Source: Hymenobacter properus (GTDB taxonomy: Bacteria; Bacteroidota; Bacteroidia; Cytophagales; Hymenobacteraceae). From it: a DNA stretch of 64,000 nt. A program made the translations under genes and the position numbers. The stretch lies in assembly GCF_015694735.1 (NCBI RefSeq), contig NZ_JADQDP010000001.1, forward strand, positions 1,178,001 to 1,242,000, written 5' to 3'. Below are positions 34,956 through 43,195 of this stretch, piece by piece; the stretch's first letter is position 1, and each line of letters opens with the position of its first letter. The notes beneath the pieces are model-generated. The model worked only from the letters and a program-made list of their open reading frames with translations. It made no database searches and had not been told where the DNA came from.

Positions 34956-35652
34956 GGACGAATACCTGGCCCAGGAAATTCTGGAAGAATACATCCGGAA
35001 GGTGCCGTTTCTGGAATTGAAAGGCGCCTATGCCAGCCCCCTGGAGGCCGCCGCCCCGCTGAAGGCCGACCAGCCCGACCTGCTGTTTCTCGACATCAAT
35101 ATGCCGGACCTGGACGGGCTCAGCTTCATCCCGATGTTGAACCCAAAGCCCATGATTATTCTCACCACCGCCTACGACCAGTATGCGCTGAAAGCCTATG
35201 AGCTGGAAGTGCGGGACTACCTGCTGAAGCCCTTCACGTTTGAGCGGTTTTATAAGGCCGTGCTCCGCCTGTACCAGGAACAAAGCTGGCCACAGCTGCG
35301 GGAGAACAAGGAAGCCAGGGCGGAGGCCCGGAATGAGCCGGAGTATGTCTTTCTGAAAGTGGGCCACCGCATTCAAAAAGTAGCCACCCGCGACATACTT
35401 TTTGTGGAGGGCATGAAAGACTACTTACGCATTCATACCAGCACCGAGAAAATTATGACGCTACTGAGCTTTGCCAAGCTGGAAGAGCTGCTGCCCGCTC
35501 AGGACTTTGCCCGCGTGCACCGGTCCTTCCTGGTTGCTATTGACAAAATAGACCACATCGAGAAAAACAGGATTCGAATTGCCGACCAAATCATTCCCAT
35601 CAGCGACACTTATGCCGAGGCCTTTTATAACATGCTGCGGGGATTACAGTAA
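34924..35652 (+). CDS. LytTR-type response regulator
   Basis: This 242-residue regulator has a receiver domain (residues 5-115: YIIEDEYLAQE, phospho-Asp in DLLFLDINMPDLDGL, RDYLLKPF) and a C-terminal LytTR DNA-binding domain (residues about 140-240: YVFLKVGHRIQKV, DILFVEGMKDYLRIHT, FARVHRSFLVAIDKI, IPISDTYAEAF). The start overlaps the kinase by 32 bp, which means coupled expression. Its likely target is the divergent ABC ATPase/permease-M1 operon. Confidence 0.93.
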   Translation: MKEKLSCYIIEDEYLAQEILEEYIRKVPFLELKGAYASPLEAAAPLKADQPDLLFLDINMPDLDGLSFIPMLNPKPMIILTTAYDQYALKAYELEVRDYLLKPFTFERFYKAVLRLYQEQSWPQLRENKEARAEARNEPEYVFLKVGHRIQKVATRDILFVEGMKDYLRIHTSTEKIMTLLSFAKLEELLPAQDFARVHRSFLVAIDKIDHIEKNRIRIADQIIPISDTYAEAFYNMLRGLQ

Positions 35653-35779
35653 GGCGAAGCGGCACCCTGCTGCCCGCCCTGAGGCCACACTGGCCTAAGC
35701 CCGCCGCGAAGCAGGACAGCGCAGGAGAATCCGCTTCGGCCCGGCCGCTACCTTGGCCAGCCAACGCCTTTTCTCCGCC

Positions 35780-37114
35780 ATGCGCCCCCTTGCTCCTGCC
35801 CTGCTCCTGCTGCTGGCCGCCGCTCCCGCCCACGCCCAGGTTAAAACCAACGACACCACCACCCCGCTGCACCTGCTCCGGCCCGACTACCCCGTGCCCT
35901 ACGGCCAGACCAAAGCCGAGGACGTGAAGCAGGTGCTCGACCGCGTGTACGGCTACCTCAATGCCGCCACGCCTGCCGAGCTGGTAGATAAAAAGACCAA
36001 TGCGGCCATCACCGACCGCCGGAAGTTCAACCCCGACGCCATCATAAAGCCCGGCGACTTCCGCCTCACCAGCTACGAATGGGGCGTGACCTATGCCGGC
36101 ATGCTGCGCGCCTCCGAAACCACCGGCGACCCCAAATACGCGGCCTACACCAGCAGCCGCCTCAAGTTTCTGGGCGAGCTGGTGCCCTACTTCCGCGACT
36201 ACCAAACCGCGCACCCCGAGGCGGCTACGCCCGTGCGCTCGGTGCTGCAGCCGCACGCGCTGGACGATGCCGGCGCCATCTGCGCGGCCATGATAAAAAC
36301 GCAGCGCCTCGACCCCAAGGCCAACCTGCGGCCTATGATTGACAACTTCATCGGCTACATCATGACCAAGGAGTTTCGGCTGGCCGATGGCACACTGGCC
36401 CGCAACCGGCCCCTGCCCAACACCCTCTGGCTCGACGACCTGTTTATGAGCGCGCCGGCCCTGGCGCAAATGGGCAAGCTCACCGGCGAGCGACGCTACT
36501 ACGACGAGGCCGTGAAGCAGGTCACGCAGTTTGCCCCGCGCATGTTTGATAAGCAAAAGGGCCTGTATATGCACGGCTGGGTGCAGGGCATGGCCGAGCA
36601 CCCCGAGTTCCACTGGGCGCGGGCCAACGGCTGGGCCATCCTCACCAAGGTAGAATTGCTCGACGTGCTGCCTGCCGACCACCCCGGCCGCCCGGCGGTG
36701 CTGGAGCTGCTGCGCGCCCATGCCCGCGGCCTGGCGGCCCAACAAAGCGGAACCGGTTTCTGGCACCAGCTGCTCGACCGCAACGACAGCTACCTCGAAA
36801 CCTCGGCCACGGCCATCTACGCCTACGCCATTGCCCACGCCGTGAACCAGGGCTGGCTCGATGCCCAGGCCTACGGCCCCATGGCCCTGCTCGCCTGGAA
36901 CGCCGTGAGCACTAAGGTTAACCCGCAAGGCCAGGTGGAAGACACCTGCGTGGGCACCGGCATGGGCTTCGACCCCGCCTTCTACTACTACCGCCCCGTG
37001 AACGTGTACGCCGCCCACGGCTACGGTCCCGTGCTGCTGGCCGGCGCCGAAATCACCCAACTGCTCAAGCAGCACCCGTATGGCATTAACGACAGCTCGG
37101 TGCAGGTGAAGTAG
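35780..37114 (+). CDS. GH105 unsaturated rhamnogalacturonyl hydrolase (YteR-like)
   Basis: This 444-residue protein has a signal peptide (MRPLAPALLLLLAAAPAHAQ) and an alpha/alpha-barrel typical of GH88/GH105: TSYEWGVTYAGML, LDDLFMSAPALAQ, GLYMHGWVQGM, and the diagnostic HWARANGWAI. Family members hydrolyse the unsaturated galacturonic acid that pectate or rhamnogalacturonan lyases leave on oligosaccharides. A TACCTTGG box at 35749-35756 resembles the -7 promoter element. It opens the pectin-related region. The ATG at 35780 fits the signal peptide; a TTG at 35753 is less likely. Confidence 0.88.
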   Translation: MRPLAPALLLLLAAAPAHAQVKTNDTTTPLHLLRPDYPVPYGQTKAEDVKQVLDRVYGYLNAATPAELVDKKTNAAITDRRKFNPDAIIKPGDFRLTSYEWGVTYAGMLRASETTGDPKYAAYTSSRLKFLGELVPYFRDYQTAHPEAATPVRSVLQPHALDDAGAICAAMIKTQRLDPKANLRPMIDNFIGYIMTKEFRLADGTLARNRPLPNTLWLDDLFMSAPALAQMGKLTGERRYYDEAVKQVTQFAPRMFDKQKGLYMHGWVQGMAEHPEFHWARANGWAILTKVELLDVLPADHPGRPAVLELLRAHARGLAAQQSGTGFWHQLLDRNDSYLETSATAIYAYAIAHAVNQGWLDAQAYGPMALLAWNAVSTKVNPQGQVEDTCVGTGMGFDPAFYYYRPVNVYAAHGYGPVLLAGAEITQLLKQHPYGINDSSVQVK

Positions 37115-37140
37115 CTGATTAAGGTTTTAACCTAACTGTT

Positions 37141-37545
37141 TTATTGTAAGAGGTAGACATGGCCATTATTTAGGTTCAGTAGCTCTATACGATTATTAGA
37201 CATCTTCATCACTTTGAAATTAGCTACTCGAACTCTCAAATCATGTCCATTTGCTTCAATACGAACGTCCATTAAGTAGTCTTGGTCATTTCGGCGTAAG
37301 ACGTGAGCATTTAATTCGCTCAATACCAATACAGTTTTATCAAAAGCCTGTACATGGTCAAGGTTTGTCACAACAAAAAGATGGTCATATCTAGGCAGGT
37401 GTTCCCGTAGTTCTTTCGTGTGGATATCAATTACTTCTTGCAAAGAATGAAGCCCAACTATTGGAACAGGTGCAGCCTCTTGTTTCGGAGCCAAGGCGAA
37501 TAACGGCCAAGCGAAAACCCAAAGTGCGCACTGCTTTCTTTTCAT
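37141..37545 (-). CDS. Hypothetical exported protein, AT-rich gene
   Basis: This 134-residue protein has a possible signal segment (ALWVFAWPLFALA) and a mature part with a predicted beta-rich end (NGHDLRVRVANFKVMKM, RIELLNLNNGHVYLL). I recognise no family. The gene and its upstream gap are visibly AT-richer than neighbours and use A/T-ending codons more often, which suggests recent acquisition or weak selection. It is convergent with the GH105 gene (26 bp) and divergent from the GDSL gene. Confidence 0.55.
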   Translation of the reverse strand: MKRKQCALWVFAWPLFALAPKQEAAPVPIVGLHSLQEVIDIHTKELREHLPRYDHLFVVTNLDHVQAFDKTVLVLSELNAHVLRRNDQDYLMDVRIEANGHDLRVRVANFKVMKMSNNRIELLNLNNGHVYLLQ

Positions 37546-37676
37546 GTATCGGCTCCTTCCAAATTGCTGTCTGCGCTAATCTATCAATTAATGCGGCCAA
37601 TAAATCTAATGAGGGAAATACTTAACCCCCTCTGTAATCCATTGCAAAGCAGCACACGCGCCAATTAACATCTGCC

Positions 37677-38360
37677 ATGAAAAAGCTTATCCTGTTTCTG
37701 TTGCTCCTGCCGGCGCTGCTGCCCGCACAAGCCCCGGCGGCATCGGACAAGGCCCTCAACATCTTTACCCTGGGCGATAGCAACGGCACGTTTCCGCACA
37801 GCTGGCCCAAGCAGTTGGAGCTGGCTTTGCCCCGCGCGCAGGTATTCAACATCAGCAAATCGGGCCGCACCATTGGGTTCGTGAACAACGGCGACAGTAC
37901 GCTGAACTCGCTGCTGGTCATCGACGAGAATCTGCGGAAAGCAGCCGAGTTTACCAAGGAGCGTCCATTCGATTTTGTGGTGCTGGAGCTGGGCACCAAC
38001 GACGCCAAAGCCGTTTTTGCCGACCGCCAGGCTGAAGTGCCGGCCAACCTGGAGAAGCTTATCCGCAAAATCAAATCCTGCCCCTACCCCGCCATCCGCC
38101 AGGCACGCATCATCATCGTTTCGCCCCCGCCTTACGGCACAAAGGCCGAGGCCCTGCCCAAATACCAGGGCGGCGACGCGCGAGTGCGCGCCATGAGCAC
38201 CGCCCTCCAAAAAGTAGCGAAACGCACCCACTGCCTGTTCGTGAACGGCTACCAAACACCGGGCCTCGACATCAACGCCATGACCGCCGACGGCCTGCAC
38301 CTCGATGCCACCGCCTCACGGCTGCTGGTGGCGCCCGTGCTCACCATTATGGCGCGGTAG
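37677..38360 (+). CDS. SGNH/GDSL hydrolase, probable carbohydrate esterase
   Basis: This 227-residue secreted protein has a signal peptide (LILFLLLLPALLPAQ) and SGNH blocks: block I FTLGDSNGTFPHSW with the nucleophile Ser, block III LELGTNDAKAV, and block V DGLHLD with the Asp and His. Its place in a pectin region suggests an acetyl or methyl esterase acting on decorated polysaccharide, but the substrate is inferred. It starts a plus-strand run followed by the enolase-superfamily gene 78 bp later. Confidence 0.85.
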   Translation: MKKLILFLLLLPALLPAQAPAASDKALNIFTLGDSNGTFPHSWPKQLELALPRAQVFNISKSGRTIGFVNNGDSTLNSLLVIDENLRKAAEFTKERPFDFVVLELGTNDAKAVFADRQAEVPANLEKLIRKIKSCPYPAIRQARIIIVSPPPYGTKAEALPKYQGGDARVRAMSTALQKVAKRTHCLFVNGYQTPGLDINAMTADGLHLDATASRLLVAPVLTIMAR

Positions 38361-38438
38361 CTTACTCACCTCCTTCCACTCTCTCGCTGGCGCGCCAGCA
38401 ACACTGCTTCTTTACCAAAAACACCTGTTTCCCTTCCC

Positions 38439-39512
38439 ATGCACAAAATCAAAAGCTTCGGCGTGTACACCGCCAAGGCCGACCTGAAAAACCCCATTTC
38501 CGACGCCACGCACACGCTCTCAGAAATCTCGTTTCTGGTGCTGCGCATCACCACCGAAACCGGCGTAGTGGGTGAGTCTTACCTGCTCAGCTTTCAGTAC
38601 AGCCCGCTCGCCATTGCCGGGGCGCTGAAAGACGCCGGCCAGCTGGTGCTCGGCGCCGAAGTGTCGGACACGGTGAAGGTGTTTGAGCAGCTCAACCACG
38701 CCAACGAGTACTTCGGCATGGAAGGCATCAACCGCTGGGCGCAGGCGGCTTACAACATTGCCATGTGGGATGCCTGGTGCAAAATCCTGGGTCAGCCCAT
38801 CTGGAAAGTGCTGGGCACCTCGCGCACCGAAGTGCCCATCTACGGCAGCGGCGGCTGGATTTCTTATTCGGTGGAGGAGCTGATTGGCGAGGTGAGCGGC
38901 TACAAGGCGCGCGGCTTCCAGGCCGTGAAAATCAAGGTGGGCAAGCCCGACTGGCGCGAAGACCTCGAGCGCCTGCGGCTAGTGCGCGAGGCCGTGGGCC
39001 TCGACATCGGCATCATGATGGACGCCAACCAGGGCATGACCGTGCCCAACGCCCTGGCCCTAGCCCGCGCCGCCCGCGAGCTCAACATCCAGTGGTTTGA
39101 GGAGCCCATTGCCCACGACGACTTCCAGGGCTACCAGCTGCTGCGCACCCAGGCGGGCATTTCGCTGGCCATGGGCGAGCGTGAATACTCCACCCTGCCG
39201 CTGCGCGAGCTGCTGCAGCGCAACGCCATCGACATCTGGCAGCCCGACATCTTGCGGCTGGGCGGCGTGGAAGCCTGGCGCAACAGCGCCGCGCTGGCCG
39301 GCAGCTTCAATATTCCTGTGCTGCCGCACTACTACAAAGACTACGACATTCCGCTGCTCTGCACCATCCCCAACGGCGCTGGTGCCGAGTCTTTCGACTG
39401 GATAGACCCGCTCATTGACCACCCGCTGGAAATCGTGAACGGCCTGGCCCGCCCGCACAACCGCCCAGGCTGGGGCTTCGGGTTTAAGGACGAGTGCCTG
39501 ACGGAGATTTAG
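38439..39512 (+). CDS. Mandelate racemase/muconate lactonizing enzyme family protein
   Basis: This 357-residue enolase-superfamily enzyme is of the MR/MLE type. The N-terminal capping domain is followed by a barrel with KxK (VKIKVGKPDW), metal ligands in IGIMMDANQGM, QWFEEPIAHDD and MGEREYS, and a general-base region VLPHYYKDYD. Such enzymes dehydrate acid sugars (for example rhamnonate, fuconate or galactonate) to 2-keto-3-deoxy acids. Next to pectin and rhamnosidase genes, a rhamnonate or galacturonate-derived substrate is plausible but not shown. It is cytoplasmic, with no signal. Confidence 0.88.
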   Translation: MHKIKSFGVYTAKADLKNPISDATHTLSEISFLVLRITTETGVVGESYLLSFQYSPLAIAGALKDAGQLVLGAEVSDTVKVFEQLNHANEYFGMEGINRWAQAAYNIAMWDAWCKILGQPIWKVLGTSRTEVPIYGSGGWISYSVEELIGEVSGYKARGFQAVKIKVGKPDWREDLERLRLVREAVGLDIGIMMDANQGMTVPNALALARAARELNIQWFEEPIAHDDFQGYQLLRTQAGISLAMGEREYSTLPLRELLQRNAIDIWQPDILRLGGVEAWRNSAALAGSFNIPVLPHYYKDYDIPLLCTIPNGAGAESFDWIDPLIDHPLEIVNGLARPHNRPGWGFGFKDECLTEI

Positions 39513-39526
39513 CCCGCCCGCGCCAT

Positions 39527-39614
39527 CTGTCATCCTGAGCGCAGCGAAGGACCTTATCAAGTTTGAATTTTACTCCTAACGTGATAAGGTCCTTCGCTGC
39601 GCTCAGGATGACAG
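39527..39614. repeat. Palindromic intergenic repeat, copy C
   Basis: Perfect 33-bp arms (39527-39559, 39582-39614) surround a 22-nt loop. The core matches copy A (CATCCTGAGCGCAGCGAAGG). It fills the gap between the MR/MLE gene and the SDR gene. Confidence 0.95.
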
Positions 39615-39642
39615 GTGATTAAAGTTATTACTCTCCCCCGCT

Positions 39643-40410
39643 ATGACTTCCAAACTAGAATCCCTGTTCTCCCTACAAGGCAAGCGCATCATCGTCACTG
39701 GCGCTTCCAGCGGCTTAGGCCTCGACCAGGCCCTGACGCTGGCCCAGTGCGGCGCCCAAGTGTTTGCCCTGAGCCGCTCCGGCGGCATCAAGGTGGCCCA
39801 CGATGGATCGGTGCCGGAAAACATCACGTTCATGAAGCTGGACGTGACCGACGAAGCCGCCGTGAAAGAAGTGTTCGACGCCATCGGCACCGACGGCGGC
39901 ATCGATGTGCTGATTAACAATGCCGGCATCACCCAGCGCAAGCGGGCCGAAGCACTGAGCACGGCCGAGTGGGAAGCCATTCATGCCGTGAACGTGACCA
40001 GCGTATTTACCTGCTGCCGGGCCGCGTTTCCATACCTCAGCCAGTCGCCGCACGTCGGCCGCATCATCAACATCTCCTCGATGGCCTCCTACCTCGGGTT
40101 TGCGGAAGTGGTGCCATATAGCTCCAGCAAGTCGGCGGTGCTGGGCATCACCCGGGGCCTGGCCGTGGAGTGGAGCCAGTCGAACGTGCTGGTCAATTCG
40201 GTGTCGCCCGGCTGGTTTCCGTCGGAGATGAGCCAGCAGGTGATGGACGCCGACCGCCGACAGAAAATCCTGCAGCGCATGCCCCTGCACCGCTTCGGCC
40301 GCCCCGAGGAGCTGTCGGCGCTGGTGTGCTTCCTGGCCTCGCCCAGCGCCACCTACATCACCGGCCAGGATTTCAGCGTGGACGGCGGGGCGCTGGCGTT
40401 TGGGTTTTAG
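39643..40410 (+). CDS. SDR-family oxidoreductase
   Basis: This 255-residue classical short-chain dehydrogenase has TGASSGLG for cofactor binding, VLINNAGITQRKRAE, catalytic Ser in INISSMASY, catalytic VPYSSSKSAV (Tyr and Lys), and a C-terminal PSATYITGQDFSVDGG. It looks like gluconate 5-dehydrogenase or 2-keto-3-deoxy-sugar dehydrogenase relatives, which fits a role after the acid-sugar dehydratase upstream. The substrate is inferred. The first ATG gives a full domain. Confidence 0.9.
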   Translation: MTSKLESLFSLQGKRIIVTGASSGLGLDQALTLAQCGAQVFALSRSGGIKVAHDGSVPENITFMKLDVTDEAAVKEVFDAIGTDGGIDVLINNAGITQRKRAEALSTAEWEAIHAVNVTSVFTCCRAAFPYLSQSPHVGRIINISSMASYLGFAEVVPYSSSKSAVLGITRGLAVEWSQSNVLVNSVSPGWFPSEMSQQVMDADRRQKILQRMPLHRFGRPEELSALVCFLASPSATYITGQDFSVDGGALAFGF

Positions 40411-40428
40411 CGCCGACCTCCGGGCACC

Positions 40429-41883
40429 TCACCCCTCCCCCTGCAGCGGCGGCGCCTCCAGCCCGAACACCTCGCGCAGGGCCAGGCGAGCGGCGCGGTA
40501 GCCGCACATGCCGTGCACGCCCCCGCCCGGCGGCGTGGCCGAGGAGCACAGATAGAGCCCACGCTGTGAGGTGCGGTAGTTGGAGGCGCGCAGCGCCGGC
40601 CGGGTGAACAGCTGCCCGATGTCGAGCACACCGCCGTTGATGTCGCCGCCTACGTAGTTGGGGTTGTGGGCCTGCATCTGAAGCGGGTCGAAGGTGTGGC
40701 GGGCGAGAATGCGCTCCCGGAAGCCTGGCGCGAAGCGTTCCACCTGGCTTTCGATGGCGGCGGTCATGTCGTGGCGCGAGCCGTTGGGCACGTGGCAGTA
40801 GGCCCAGGCGGTGTGCTGCCCCGCCGGGGCGCGGGTAGCGTCGAACAGGCTTTGCTGGGCCAGCAGCACAAACGGCCGGGCCGGGTGCTGCCCACGCGCG
40901 GCGGCCTGCTCGCCGGCGGCAATTTCGGCCAGGGTGCCGCCCAGGTGCACGGTGCCAGCCTGCGCACACTCCGGCGCAGTGAAAGGAATGGGCGCGGCCA
41001 GGGCCCAATCGACTTTGAACACGCCCATGCCGTAGCGGTAGCGCCGCAGCTGCCACTGGTAGATGCGGGAGAGGCTATGCCCGGCTATTTCCAACAGCTG
41101 GGCGGGCGTCACGTCGAGCAGCACGGCACGAGCGGCCGGCAGTTGCCCGAGCGAACGCACGAAGGTGCCAGTTTCCACGTGCCCGCCCAGGGCGCGGAAG
41201 TGGGCCACCAGCGCGTCGGCGATGGATTGCGAACCGCCCCGCGCCAGGGGCCAGCCGCCGCGGTGCGCCGCCGTGAGCAGCACCAGGCCAATGGCCGAAG
41301 TGGTGAGGTTGCTGAGCGGCTGAATGCTGTGGGCGGCCATGCCCGCCAGCAGCCCCTTTGCCTTTTCACCCGAAAACCGCCTCGCCAGCACTGTAGCCGG
41401 CAGCAGCGCCGACAGCCCAAACCGAGCCAGCGCCAGCGTCTTGGGCGGCAGGCGCAAGGGCCCCAGCGCGGCACGCACAAGGCTGGGCCACTCGGCCACC
41501 AGTGGGGCCAGCAGGCGGCGGTAGGCGGCGGCATCGGGACCGAGGGTGGCGGCGGTGGCATCAATGGAAGCAAGGACCGCCGCCGCGGTGCCGTCGTCGA
41601 AAGGGTGGGCGGCGGCCACGGGCGGCGTGAGGTATTCCAAGCCGTACTGGGCCAGCGGCAGCGTCTGGAAGTAAGGCGAGGCGACGGCCAGCGGGTGAAT
41701 GGCCGAGCAGATGTCGTGGCGGAAGCCGGGCAAGGTCAGCTCTGCGGTGCGTAGGCCGCCGCCCAGCTCGTTCTTGCCCTCAATCAGCAGCACAGACAAG
41801 CCGGCTTGCTGCATGGCAATGGCAGCCGCCAGCCCGTTAGGGCCGGAACCGACAACAACGGCATCATAGGTGGAATCGGGCAT
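40429..41883 (-). CDS. NAD(P)/FAD-dependent oxidoreductase, phytoene-desaturase-like
   Basis: This 484-residue flavoprotein has an N-terminal dinucleotide-binding fold (AVVVGSGPNGLAAAIAMQQA and LLIEGKNELGGGLRTAE) and a C-terminal FAD motif with LYLCSSATPPGGGVHGMCGY. It belongs to the CrtI/phytoene-desaturase-like group of amine-oxidase-fold enzymes. The role is not clear, and it is convergent with the SDR gene (18 bp). Nothing links it directly to polysaccharide use; it may be an unrelated lipid or carotenoid oxidoreductase. Confidence 0.85.
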   Translation of the reverse strand: MPDSTYDAVVVGSGPNGLAAAIAMQQAGLSVLLIEGKNELGGGLRTAELTLPGFRHDICSAIHPLAVASPYFQTLPLAQYGLEYLTPPVAAAHPFDDGTAAAVLASIDATAATLGPDAAAYRRLLAPLVAEWPSLVRAALGPLRLPPKTLALARFGLSALLPATVLARRFSGEKAKGLLAGMAAHSIQPLSNLTTSAIGLVLLTAAHRGGWPLARGGSQSIADALVAHFRALGGHVETGTFVRSLGQLPAARAVLLDVTPAQLLEIAGHSLSRIYQWQLRRYRYGMGVFKVDWALAAPIPFTAPECAQAGTVHLGGTLAEIAAGEQAAARGQHPARPFVLLAQQSLFDATRAPAGQHTAWAYCHVPNGSRHDMTAAIESQVERFAPGFRERILARHTFDPLQMQAHNPNYVGGDINGGVLDIGQLFTRPALRASNYRTSQRGLYLCSSATPPGGGVHGMCGYRAARLALREVFGLEAPPLQGEG

Positions 41884-41982
41884 GCAGCGGATGGGAGGCG
41901 GGGCAGTGGTCAGGCATAGTTACCATGAAAACCCGACCGGGGTTTGGCGAGCACGGGCTTTTGGGGTACGGCTGCGGAAATG

Positions 41983-43068
41983 TCACTTCACCGCCACGTC
42001 CCACACCTTGGCCATCCGCGCTTTGCCCGCCGGGCCCTCCACTTCCAGCACCACGATGTACTTACCAGCGTCTTTGTAGCGGTGCACCGGGCTTGGCTCG
42101 GTGGAGGTGCTGCCGTCGCCGAAGTCCCAATGCCAGCGCCGGATGGGGCCGCGGCTTTCGTCGCGGAAGCTGACTTGGCGGCGGGCCATATCCGTGACGC
42201 TGAAAGACCATTGGGCCGCCAGTTTCGGGAGGTACTGCTCGGCTAGCGGTTGCAGCGTGAACACAGTGCCCAGGCTGGTGTTGCCGTACATCTTGTGGTT
42301 TTTGGAGAGGTTCCAGAAGCCCTTTTTGCTTTCGTCCTGCACGTCGTCGTAGTCAATCACGGCCCAGGTGAGGCCGATTTTCTTGCCCTCGGTCAACACC
42401 GATTCAACAGCGCGCGCCGGCCCTTCTGCCCCAGCGTAGTCGAAGGGCGTAATCCAGAACTCGGCCGTGAGCCGTCCGCGTTGGCCGGGCCGGAAATCGT
42501 AGTGATAGGCGATGTTGGAATAGGGCAGCTGCTTTATCCAGGGCTGGCTGCCCCAGGCCAGGGCCCAATCCTTGCCCTCGGCGGGCATGAAAATGTGATA
42601 GTTCTGGGCGTGCACGCCGTGGAAGGCGAAGTAGCGCTCCATCAACGGCAAGTCCTGATTGGGGTGCATTTCGGCGGTTAGCGGGCCGCCGGAGAGGTCG
42701 CCGTCCACCACCACTTCGAAGGTGTCGTTGTGCAGGTCGGGCCGACTAAAATCCCAATAGTTGTCATAGGCTTCGTAGAGGAAGTAGAGCCGGTTGAGGC
42801 CCGCCACCCAGGCCACGCGCACCTTCACGTCGAGGTTGGCCGAGTCGGCTTTGGGGTAGTGGCCGGAGTCGTCGCGCAGCTGGTCGGTGCCCACAATGTA
42901 TTCCTTCGGAAACGTGGCCCAATCGTCGGCTTTGCCGTCGATGCGCGGTATCATGTTAGCCGGAAACTGGTATACTTTGAAGCCCCGGTCTTCCTGGGCG
43001 TAGGCGGCGGGGAGACGAAAGAAGCAAAGCAGCACTAGGAGGCAGCATATACCTCGCCGGAACGTCAT
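41983..43068 (-). CDS. Secreted CBM9-like and PKD-domain protein
   Basis: This 361-residue protein has a signal peptide (MTFRRGICCLLVLLCFFRLP, cleavage after AYAQ), an N-terminal CBM9/DOMON-like beta-sandwich (FPANMIPRIDGKADDWATFP, later FEVVVDGDLSGG) and a C-terminal PKD domain (WHWDFGDGSTSTEPSPVHRY to YIVVLEVEG). This suggests extracellular glycan binding; I see no catalytic domain. The ATG at 43068 is inside the arm of palindromic repeat D. The ATG at 43125 would add 19 residues read from that repeat. Confidence 0.75.
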   Translation of the reverse strand: MTFRRGICCLLVLLCFFRLPAAYAQEDRGFKVYQFPANMIPRIDGKADDWATFPKEYIVGTDQLRDDSGHYPKADSANLDVKVRVAWVAGLNRLYFLYEAYDNYWDFSRPDLHNDTFEVVVDGDLSGGPLTAEMHPNQDLPLMERYFAFHGVHAQNYHIFMPAEGKDWALAWGSQPWIKQLPYSNIAYHYDFRPGQRGRLTAEFWITPFDYAGAEGPARAVESVLTEGKKIGLTWAVIDYDDVQDESKKGFWNLSKNHKMYGNTSLGTVFTLQPLAEQYLPKLAAQWSFSVTDMARRQVSFRDESRGPIRRWHWDFGDGSTSTEPSPVHRYKDAGKYIVVLEVEGPAGKARMAKVWDVAVK

Positions 43069-43174
43069 GCCGAGCGGAGCCGAGGCATCTTGCGTGTAGT
43101 AGTAATTAAATCGTTGCTTCATCATTGATTAGTGCTGCACGCGAGATGCCTCGACTCCGCTCGGCATGACGTTC
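43060..43174. repeat. Palindromic intergenic repeat, copy D
   Basis: Arms of 37 bp (43060-43096, 43138-43174) differ at 2 positions. The core GTCATGCCGAGCGGAGCCGA is a diverged form of the family. It overlaps the 5' end of the CBM9/PKD gene and supplies its likely start codon; the other arm is upstream of it, near the stop of the PL22-like gene. Confidence 0.9.
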
Positions 43175-43195
43175 TTTTCCTGTAGAAGGCCAAAC

